Part shown: positions 55,008 to 64,000 of the stretch, one piece after another | How the letters are laid out: each line of letters opens with the position of its first letter | Position numbering within the stretch: position 1 is the first letter of the stretch | NCBI GenBank assembly: GCA_029298735.1 | Contig: JANSLP010000040.1 | Coordinates: forward strand, 108,912 to 172,911 | Reading direction: 5' to 3' | DNA length: 64,000 nucleotides | DNA from: Ophiostoma sp. CBS 140.51 | Taxonomy: Eukaryota > Ascomycota > Sordariomycetes > Ophiostomatales > Ophiostomataceae | Notes under the pieces: model-generated | Databases searched by the model: none | The model's input: only the letters and a program-made list of their open reading frames with translations | What the model was told of the DNA's origin: nothing | Translations under genes and position numbers: made by a program

Positions 55008-57414
55008 GGTGCTCGATGCCGTGTGCCCCGGATCCAGCGCCTGAGGCTGTCTGACGTGAGCCGTCGTCGTTGAACATTTCTATCTGTCGACTGCACACTA
55101 TTGAATTGTGACTTGGTGCGATTGTATGCTTTGGTGCTTTGTTTTTTGTCCATTTCCTTTGCCATCCTTGATTTGCATCTTATTGTATCGCCAGGGCAAG
55201 TGCCCATGGTGAACAGTTCTGTGCTTTTCTACCCTTGTTTTATTTTCTTGCTTTTTTCTTTTACACTTGTTTCCCCACAGCATGCGCTGCATTGCCTTTT
55301 GGCGTTTGGTCCACCATTTCCTTTTCCTGTGCATCTTGCGAGCCCCTCGCCTTGCAAACACACGTTCTTATTTCGGTTTCATTTTTATGTTATTTGTTCC
55401 TGTATTCTCATTTTCTTATTTGTGCGGCCTGGCCTTTATGGTGGAGGGCCAGGATCACAAACCTGGGAAGCAAAAAAAAGGAAGCAAAAAGCGAAGGTCA
55501 CTATTCACTATCTGGCCGGCGAGCCAGAGACAGATTTGTATTTTATTTCTTATGAGCGACACAACAAAAAAAGTTTCGTCATTATCACACATCAAGAGGA
55601 GGATGCAAAAGGAGGAGGAGGGCCATATATTGGCCGGAGTGGATGACATGGACGAACCGTCCCAGAAGAAGGTGGAAGGGACTGGAGGGAAATGAGGGCA
55701 AAGACTCTTGTGAAGTCTTTTGCCGTACCCATTAGTTGATACCCACGAGGATATTTTGTTACGGTTTATTTCGTTGTATTTTCCTTTTCAATGTGCTTAT
55801 TTTACTCTTCGTCGCCAAGTCTTTTCCATTGTCTTTATTCACGCTTTCCGGTGACAGCCGGTTGAGGCTGCTCTTCATCAATAGTTATTTTTTACGTTGA
55901 GCATAATCATCCCCGTTCTGAGTAGACCAATTCAAACGAAACATTACTTATGAATGTGCACAATTACAGTGGGCCGAATGCCACCCCGATGTAAAAAGTC
56001 TGCGATGTTTTTGCAACCATTGTTTACACCGGAAAGTGAACAACCGAGCAATTTCGACATCTCATCCGTGGCGCGATGCGCGTGCGAAATGAGGCTCATG
56101 CGAATATGGTGTAAACAGCGGATGGTTGGCCATTTTGGATGTGAGGGGGCGAGCCGGTGGTGAGTAACAGGAAAGGGAGAATCCTCGGAATCCAGTAGTC
56201 CAGTAATCCAGTAGAATAGTAACCCTGTCAATAGCGGGAGACCGGGCTGCATCCACGGATGATTATCGCGAAATGGAATGGACGCCGCTTTTGTACTTTG
56301 TTGCAGTCGCTCCTTCCCCTCGAGTCCTTCGACTCTGGACTTCTTTTTAGGTTCTTTCTTGTGATTTTGCATTGTTTTTGCGGAGAAAAACTGGAGCAAG
56401 AGCCACCGACTCAAGGGCCCATCCCCCATTTTGGCAGGACCACCGTCATAACAACCCAGAGCAAGAAGCTCGTGAATGCTCTTTCTTCTTTTTGCTCTCT
56501 CTGTCGTCTGCTGTGCAGCGTTTCTCACGTTTTGGCAGCAACCCACCACCAAGTTGGCACCACTTTTGACATACAAAAATGTGGGCTCCTTCCCTAAAGA
56601 GGCAAGGCGGCCTACCAGCCGAGGTGTTTTGCTCTCATCTCTCCTCATTCTGCGGGCTGCTCCTCCCTCTTTTCCTTTTCTGCTTGTTCCCTCTTTTCCG
56701 CTGGCTCCCTGGAGAAATACAGAAAAAGCACGTGTAATCGCACTAAAGGTACCCTGGAGCCATCCAAGTGCACGACGTTAGCCAATCACAAGCGATACAT
56801 GAAGAAAAAGGGGGGGCCGAAAGCCAAGCAACGTCGTGGAACGCGTCTTTTGGGTGGTTGCTTCCCCATTTTCCATCTCCAGTCACCATTTCGCTCCTTC
56901 CCTTCGGCCCTCCCTCTCAGCGACACTCTTCCCCCCCTATCGTCAGCATATTACCCTCCCTTTGCCAACATTCCAACACGAAGCGAAAGTCGCATTGCTT
57001 CTTCCTCTTCTTTCATTTCATCCCACCCTCCCAGCTTCCCTTTCTCTTCTTCCTCTTCTTTCTTTGAAGCCTATCCATCACGAGTCGACCGTTGACTCGA
57101 CCGTTAGCGACAACCAACAGCGCCCAACTTCGCGTCATTTCACCTGTCACGAGCTTTTCTTTTGCGACAAGTTAATCTCCACCAGCCTCCTCTTTTTTCA
57201 ATTTAATCGCCTATTTTTTTTGTCTTTCCGTGTCGCAATCGCGTCGACATTCGTATCCGATCGCATTTGTATCGCATTTTACAACGACATCAAACTTCGA
57301 CTTTTCGCCAATGGTGACGTGTGCCTAAGTCTCTATCATTGAGACAGCCCGACATTTTCAGCCCAGCTCTCTCCCCTTTCGAGGGTCGGACTTCATCTCA
57401 ACTTCTCTTCGATC
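55008..57414. other. intergenic with long pyrimidine-rich leader, no gene seen
   Basis: Holds the 3' UTR of the BTB-like gene and the promoter of the TMEM135-like gene. 56840-57360 is very C/T-rich, typical of fungal housekeeping promoters and leaders. A 234-codon minus-strand frame at 55944-56648 has no motif. Confidence 0.5.
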
Positions 57415-59428
57415 ATGGCGTCGTCCGCCTCTGCGGCGACGGCGCCGAGGCCTGCCGCCTCGGCCGGCGGCGCATCGCCTAACGAAGCCATTCTTCGCAA
57501 TGCCCTTCGTTACACCATCTCGGCACGCGAGTACGCCGCCCTCCACAAATACGTCCTGTCCAAGTCCAAACTCGTGCGCCGGCGCGCGCCGACCGTCGAC
57601 CAAGTGACGCGCATCATGAACGGACCCTCGTCACTTACTCCGTCGAAAGCCAGCACACCACGGGCGAGCACCAGCGGCGGCCCTCCCAGGAGCCCGTCCA
57701 AGAAGGACAAGCTGCCGGAGCTTACTGACCCAGACACGCCACGCGCTATCATCGGTGCCGACGACTTCAACGCGCGGGCTGTCCGCCATGCTTTGCGCGT
57801 TTTCATGGCCAGCGCAGCTGGCCTCAAGATCTACGATGCTGTTCAACGGCGTCTTTTCGGCAAGCCGAGGTATGTCAATGGTGAAAAGACCTTATCAGTA
57901 CGTACTTCCGATCTGCTAACACCATCTTAGATCAAAGAAGGAACCCCTCCACAAGTCTCCTACCGTGCGCCTCTCCCTCTCTCTCTCCGCCATCCTCCTT
58001 CTCTACCGCCTCCTCTTCCGATTCTTCACACGGCTGCGCACACACCTGCTCGACCCGGCCGCTCTACCGTTCCGCGTCCGTAACCCGCGGACAGCAGCAG
58101 CACTCACCTCTGCCTATGCGCCTGCAGCAGGTGCATCTTTGGCCGGTCTGGCGCTTGGCATCGCCCCCGCACAGTTCCGCATGACTCTGGCCGTTATGGC
58201 CGTTTGTAGGGCACTCGAGTTTGCATGGAACGCTGCTGAGGACTCTGGTGCCATTTGGGGCGTCGATATGGTGCCAGTCGCAGTTCGTGCGGCGGTCGGC
58301 ACTGCTGCGAGCGTTGCCTCGTCCGGTGTTGATAAGCTCATTGCCGGCGGCACGGCTAGCGCCAACGGCATCATGTTGGTGCCTCGCCCGCGCCCCCGGC
58401 CATGGTGGTGGGGCTCATGGATGCTGCAGCCGATTGCGTTTGGCCAGCTGCTGCACGCCTCCGTCTTTGACCGGGACTGTTTCCCGATGCCATACGGCAA
58501 CTTTATTTTCAACCGCACACTGCCGACGGACACTTATTTGCACGCGGCACCGAGCGACATCCCTGCTGCCATGGCTGCCAACTGGCCCGGTCCATATCAA
58601 GTGCTGGATGCCCTGGCAGCCATGGCCCGCGCCTACTGGCCGCCCTTTTCGTCGCCTGCGCTCTTCCCGTCTAAGGATGTCAGTCAATTGCTGGCACTCC
58701 CGGCCCCGCCGGGCGCTTCGGCCGCTGCCACTGCGTCGGCAGCTGCTGCCACCGCTGCCATTGCGGCCGTGACACCTCTCACGAGCCGGGCGCACCCGGT
58801 CATTAAGTCGCTGAGCTGTGCGACCCTCCACCCCGACGACCCGTCCTGCGGTCGTACCTACCTCACCTACTGGCTGCGCGCGTTCCCCGCCTACGCTCGC
58901 TTCTTCCTCGTCCTCTACACGGCACTGCAGCTGCCTCGCGCATCCGCTGTCTACCACGCTCCTGTTCAGGCCATCCAACGCCTGATTGCCAAGTCGCTAC
59001 GGTCGGCCACCTTTTTGACGGGCTCCCTCTCGACCGCCTGGGCCTCCATCTGCTTCTTCCAGGCATGGCTCCCGCGCCGCGTCCTGCCCACCCAGCGGTT
59101 CTTCCTTAGTGGGTTCATCGCCGGTTTCTGGGCCTGGGTCGAACGCAAGCACGGCCGCGCTCTGTTCTTATACTCTGCTAGAGCCAGTCTCGACAGTGTG
59201 TGGAAGGTGGGTGTCAAGCGGCGCTGGTGGCGCCCGGCCTCGCAGGGTGCGGATGTCCTGGTGTTTGTCGCTTCGCTGCTGTTGGCGGGCGCCGTCTACG
59301 AGCAGCAGGCGAGCGCAGTGCGCGAGCCGGCGTGGCGCAAGGGTGTGAGCTGGGTCCGCGGCGAGGGCTGGCGGGACTGGGCCATTGAGGAGGATGAGGA
59401 GGAGGAGGAGCTTGCGAAGGAGGAATAA
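57415..59428 (+). CDS. TMEM135-like integral membrane protein
   Basis: Exons 57415-57869 and 57931-59428 are separated by a 61-nt intron (GTATGT...GCTAACACCATCTTAG), giving 650 residues. The N-terminus is Ala/Ser-rich, then helical (NEAILRNALRYTISAREYAALHKYVLSKS), followed by a Ser/Pro linker and the segment ARAVRHALRVFMASAAGLKIYDAVQRRL. Several hydrophobic helices follow the intron (LSLSLSAILLLYRLLFRFF, AAGASLAGLALGIA, FFLVLYTALQL, FFLSGFIAGFWAWVERK), with Cys-containing loops (DPSCGRTYLTYW). This organisation fits the TMEM135/PMP52 peroxisome-mitochondria family, with uncharacterised orthologues across fungi. A role in organelle lipid or division functions is inferred from animal TMEM135 only. 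The C-terminus is strongly acidic (EEDEEEEELAKEE). Confidence 0.85.
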
Positions 59429-62229
59429 GAAAAGAGCAGGAAGACGTCGAAGGGCGTGATTGTGATTGTGATACCGTTTCTTATTTCTTTGGGTACTTTT
59501 ATCTTTGTCTACTTATTTTGTAATCACGCCGAGAACCGCAGACTGACGCCGGGTCAGCCTGTGGTATGAAAGAAGCACGGCCGAAACAACCAACTGCACG
59601 ATGCTGAAAAATATGTCTATTTCATTTTGTACGGGGAGTCTTGTTATCTTTAGGAGCAGGGTCTAAAGAGACAGCTTGATAAACAAACAGCCCGGTACTA
59701 GCCAAACATTCTTGTGTCGAATCAATCTCGTGTTTATATGGATCTTGTCCACTTGTTTTCTGATCCTCTTCATCAAAATTATGTAATGTTTATGGTGCCA
59801 GATACATTTCCACAAAGTGAGGCTCTGCCGCGAATAGGTGGAGATGGAGGGCAATTAATATCCACAAGGCAGGAGTCCGCCAACAAGGAAAGAGTCCACC
59901 AAAGGAAAAAATAAGACTGCGAAACGGCACAGAAGGTCGTGCGTCCCCTTCCAAATCTCTTTTCAATGTCTGTGCGAATTGACAGTCGGTTACAGGAAAT
60001 ATCAAAGATTTTGTTTCCGTTATTCCCCATCTTGGCAGTCACTGTAATGGAGAGCCCAACCTTCAACGCTGAACATCCCTATTTAATGCACCAAAGAGCC
60101 TGTAAGAACATTATCGATCTGCCTGCAAGTGCTTGTAAGTCAGCTTCTTGGCGATACTCCACCGCAACGGCGGACGGGTATAACATCAGTTGAAGTCAGC
60201 AGCGAAGAAACGAGAAAGCATTGACAGACAAAAGTGTATCTTGTTGGTGCTCTCGTGTTGAATACTTTGTCATCATTTTCTCAGTCATTTTGCCTCTTGC
60301 CTAGCATGGCCTCGTGCCTGACTGTTACTATTTTAACAACAAGCAGCACACTACAAATTCAAATCCAATGCCCTCAGCCACGATGGGCAGTGGGAAAGAA
60401 TAGACCCCATCAGCAACGCAACAATGGCGTCTTTCAGCCAGTGGGAGCCATCTGTGAGAACCAAAGAAGGGCCAGAGAAAGCCAGAGAGAGCCAAACAGA
60501 CCCCAGCCACCGACCATTGTGCTTCCTTGGTGCCATCGACCCTCGAGTTTGCTTCGTTCTTTGACTGGTTCAGCAGGCCCTGAGTCCCCCTGCAGAATCC
60601 TTCGCTCGGTCAAAGTGGAGACCAGGGCCTCTTGCTTTAAACCGTGAATGCATGCGACGTTTAACTTTGATTCCTGGTCTGGATTTGATTTTCAGGACAC
60701 ACTGAAGTGATGATCGGCTCAGTGGTAGGTTCTGGGTGCAACCGAGACGACGGTCCTAACGGCCTCCATTGGGAAAGTAGCCGATGCACTGGAGATCAGA
60801 GCAAAACTTGAAGGCTTTTCGCATCATGGAGTAGGATGGAGGAGTTCGAGCTTCAGTTCACGTTGATTGTCTTGTCTTCTGTGTCATTGTTCGGGTGTGT
60901 TTTGGCCCCCTCCAGTGGTCACGCGCCTAATAGCGAGATGAGCTGAAGATGCGACCTCCAGAATGGCCAACACCAAGCTGAAAACAGCAGACACCTCGCG
61001 TCTATTTTGACAAGTGAACAGCATTGCCATCCAGTCGATAACCACCAGATGGCCACAAAGTGCAAAAAGAAAGTACTTCGTAGCACGCCAACCTGGCTGC
61101 TGGGTCCGGCTCATCCAACAAGCCACAGCGGCAACAAGCGCTCCCGAGATGGTCGTTTGTAAAAAGACTGCTCTAAGTTAAGAATAATGAACCGAAAACA
61201 AAACTTGGCTTCTCAACTTTAACTCTTTTGAACTAGTTCTGGCATTTAAAAAGGTCTGTTCATCCAGCCGGCTTATCGAGTGCTAACATCTTTTGCTTCT
61301 TGACGCGAGGGACAATCCCTAACCCAAAAATATCTGACATACAACGACCATCCGGGGGGCGGTGCAGGTCACATCAAGTCACATCTTGGGCTTTCTTACC
61401 TTTCTGTCTCCCGGCGTCCGAGACGGCAACTTGAACGGTTTGACTCGCGAACTGTGCCAAGACTGACTTTCTGCTTGCCTTCCCGGTTCAAGGGTGCCAT
61501 TGTCTGTTTTCTTGTGAGCTTTTCCTTGGGTTCAATGACTGAAATGAACAGGGGTTGACACATCAAAAAGACAAAATCACCAAGGAGTGATGGAGGAGGC
61601 TCCTTCGACAGACCCCTGGTCTTCTGCTTGCTTTATCAGTTTGTCTCATCATTCCCCCCAGACAGAGCCCCCTTTTTTTTTCATTTTGTGTGGCTCGACA
61701 ATTTTCCCTCGAACAGAGCCGCCGCTTCCCTCTCTGATTTTACCTTTTTGACCATGATTTTCATTCCTTTAGAGAGTCGAACAGGAGGCTGACAAGAGTA
61801 TTCCCGAGTGCTAAACCGTATGTGCATCGCACGTTGCCCGGAGTCCCCAGTGTTTGGCCCCATGCGAGGAGACAAATCTGCCCTAGCCCTGTAAGGCCGC
61901 TTCGACTCTCATCAGGCCCAGGCCGGGACCAGCTCGTTTCTCACGTCTGTTCCCGGTTGTGAGGTTCCCTTGTAAACAAGTAGCTCCCTCTATCCTTTCT
62001 TTTTCTCTCCAGTCTAATTTTCTCTTGTACTGTTTTCCTTCCCTCTTTTCTCTTCTTTCTTTCTTCCTTCCCCGTTTATTCCTCTCTTCTCCGCCACAAG
62101 ATCGGCATCACATCACGGCCAGACCATCTCGTCTCTGTTGTCTCCCCAGAGTAAGAGACAGGTCATATCAACGCACAATTACTAAACCGCACCGCTTTGT
62201 CATACAATACGGCATCACTCGACTGAACA
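59429..62229. other. 2.8-kb intergenic, no gene seen
   Basis: No supported frame. The final 300 bp are C/T-rich and probably the promoter and leader of the Cys-rich surface protein. Confidence 0.5.
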
Positions 62230-63371
62230 ATGCGGTCTCCAACGACATCGCCGGCGTTCTTAGCCGGTGTAGCCCTGCTTCTCCTTCAGCACATATCGCC
62301 TGCGTCCGCCACCTGCTATTATCCCAACGGCGGCACTGCCAACGACGTACCGTGCAACAGCGAGACTGATGAGTCTACTTGCTGTGGTACCGGTTATGCC
62401 TGCTTCGGTATCAGCTCGCAATACTATTTGTGCAAGTCCACTGGTGACGAGATCCAAAAGTCCGGAGCCAGCACCTACGTCCGCGGCTCTTGCACTGACA
62501 AGACTTGGCGCAGCGGTAACTGCCCAAGTGTCTGCGTTGACCCGGATCGGGATGACGTGTCGGGCGGCAACGGCGTCGCGAAGTGTCCAGACTCGGACAC
62601 GGAGTTCTATTGCATCAGCAGTGGTCTCGGCGTAGCCAACTGCAGCAGTGGCTACCAGTTGATTGACTTTGCTGGTAGGCTTCTTCTCTCACTCTCTGTG
62701 TGTATATATTCTTTCAAGCGTAATTCCGTACTGACTTACCTCTAGCAACACCTACTGCACTCACTACCATCGGCGTCATCCCATCATCTACCTCGTCCTC
62801 GTCATCGTCCTCGTCGTCATCGTCGTCCTCGTCTTCCACCACCACCAGCTCCTCCGCCACCGGATCCGGCTCCGGATCAAAAGCCACCGGCAGTGGCGCC
62901 GACAACTCTTCTCCGACCGGCTCCACTACGCCCACTCCCGACAGCGGCCTCAGTCACTCCGCCAAAGTTGCCATCGGTGTCGGTGTCTCTCTTGGTCTCG
63001 TGTTTGGCATCGGTGCCGGTGCTGCCGCTCTTTTCTTCTTCTTCCGCTACCGTAACAAGAAGAAGGCCGAGCAAGAAGCTGCTGCTGTAGTTGCTGGCAG
63101 TGGTGCCGCTGGTGGTACGGGCGGTGGAGCCTACCTGTCGCCCGAGATGGCCAACGCACCCGCTGGCTATGCACTTGCACCCAACTATAGTGGCCAGTAT
63201 CCACCGAGCAGTACATCACCGCAAGCACCGTCCGAATTGTACGATGCGCCATACAATGCCAACAAAGACAACTCCAACACGTCGTACTCGGGCAGCCCGC
63301 CACCACTCCATCAACAACAGCAGGTCGTGGGCGAGATGCCGGCAAACGAGTCGCGGTACGAGATGGCATGA
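62230..63371 (+). CDS. Cys-rich single-pass surface protein with Ser stalk
   Basis: Exons 62230-62674 and 62746-63371 are separated by a 71-nt intron (GTAGGC...CTGACTTACCTCTAG), giving 356 residues. A signal peptide (to about residue 28, ending ASA) precedes an ectodomain of about 120 residues with at least 14 Cys (TCYYPNGG, STCCGTGYACFG, CPSVCVD). After the intron come a run of about 25 Ser encoded by TCG/TCC repeats, a glycine-rich stretch and one membrane helix at about 236-258 (VAIGVGVSLGLVFGIGAGAAALFFFF). A basic stop-transfer (RYRNKKK) leads to a Pro/Tyr/Ser-rich cytoplasmic tail of about 95 residues. The layout resembles fungal Mid2/WSC-like wall sensors, but the Cys domain is not a WSC domain. 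Function is therefore inferred only. Confidence 0.9.
62789..62840 (+). repeat. TCG/TCC/TCA trinucleotide tract coding poly-Ser
   Basis: Imperfect serine-codon repeat in the stalk of the Cys-rich surface protein; a likely site of length change. Confidence 0.8.
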
Positions 63372-63761
63372 TCGGTGATAGTTTGTGGTGCTGAAATGGG
63401 AGTTTGTTTGTATGTACCTTTTTGGTCAGGAAGACAGGAAGAAGGTTTACTTAATCCTGTGCCCCTTCCTTCGCGGAGTTTGGTGTTCAGTTGGCAACAG
63501 CGACGAAGCGTGCTGCGACTTCCTCATTTACTGTTCATGTTCTTTTAATTTCATTCCCCCTTTGTTATATATCTCCCACAGCGTTTTCGCAATGACAGCT
63601 TGTATTTTATTTTCTATTCCATCAATATCCAACAACACATATGTTGCCACAAGCTCTACAGTGTGCGTCGCATACGTGTGAAGAAGTAAAGAAAAAATCT
63701 CTAATGCTAGCGCCATTCATATACTCAGCCAGCACTAATACTTGCATAAAATACGAGACCA

Positions 63762-63833
63762 TCCGATATGGTGTAATGGTCAACATCCGACGCTCTCACC
63801 GTCGAGCTCGGGGTTCGATTCCCCGTATCGGAG
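63762..63833 (+). tRNA. tRNA-Glu (anticodon CTC)
   Basis: A 72-nt cloverleaf. The acceptor stem TCCGATA pairs with TATCGGA, with discriminator G at 63833. The D-arm/A-box is TGGTGTAATGG. The anticodon stem CGACG pairs with CGTCG around the loop CTCTCAC, giving anticodon CTC. The T-arm GGGG-TTCGATT-CCCC contains the B-box. There is no intron. A T-rich run shortly downstream (about 63850-63860) fits a Pol III terminator. Confidence 0.95.
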
Positions 63834-63847
63834 CTAATATGCTTTCT

Positions 63848-63860
63848 TCTTTTTTTTTTG
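63848..63860 (+). terminator. Pol III T-run after tRNA-Glu
   Basis: A T-rich run with a stretch of more than eight T about 15-25 nt after the tRNA 3' end, as expected for Pol III termination. Confidence 0.7.
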
Positions 63861-64000
63861 CAGTTTATCTTTTCTTTTTTGCAAGTCAGTCTCTCGAATC
63901 GCTCGTGTAGTTTCCTACGTTCCAACAAATCGCGTTGTATCGTCTACATATCTCTTTGTAATTTCTCTCGCCTTCTTTTCTGTCCCAATTCATTCCGTTC

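Noticed and set aside
55944..56648. 234-codon minus-strand frame
   Set aside because: No recognisable domain and codon use unlike the neighbours; it lies in the promoter region of the TMEM135-like gene.
1..64000. CRISPR arrays, transposase genes, rRNA genes and viral elements
   Set aside because: No regularly spaced repeats, transposase or integrase motifs, rRNA-like sequence or viral genes were recognised on either strand.

Overview
The window is nuclear DNA from a filamentous ascomycete (Pezizomycotina). Sordariomycetes, perhaps the Ophiostomatales, is my best guess from protein style alone. The evidence is short GT-AG introns (mostly 48-85 nt, often with CTAAC- or CTGAC-like branch sites), GC-rich third codon positions, Zn2Cys6 regulators, a LysM/CBM18 chitin-binding protein, an ABCC pump, a CYP and GMC/FAD oxidoreductases. 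No transposon, CRISPR array or organellar DNA was recognised.

Layout. 0-10 kb holds the 3' part of a large low-complexity gene, a GNAT acetyltransferase, the mitochondrial SAM50/TOB55 barrel (minus strand) and a secreted LysM-CBM18-LysM protein. 10-18 kb has a secreted GMC oxidoreductase converging on a ten-exon ABCC transporter. 18-25 kb is gene-poor and contains a decayed protein-kinase-like locus whose frame is broken mainly at codons that look like former Gln codons. At 25-26 kb is a secreted Ala/Asn-rich protein in which one domain is duplicated together with its intron. 27-31 kb is a large multi-pass membrane protein of unknown function. 33-43 kb carries a Zn2Cys6 factor, a P450, an NAD(P)-dependent reductase and a divergent FAD monooxygenase, a plausible small oxidative cluster. 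44-47 kb has two neighbouring paralogues of a Ser/Arg/His/Tyr-rich family, the first with a one-base frame break at an A6 run. 48-50 kb is a second Zn2Cys6 factor beside a 41-residue micro-gene. 52-59 kb has a BTB-like low-complexity protein and a TMEM135-like membrane protein. The window ends with a Cys-rich single-pass surface protein and a tRNA-Glu(CTC).

Gene structures were built by hand by joining open frames across consensus splice sites so that phase and conserved motifs are preserved. Family assignments rest on motif recognition and not on a search.
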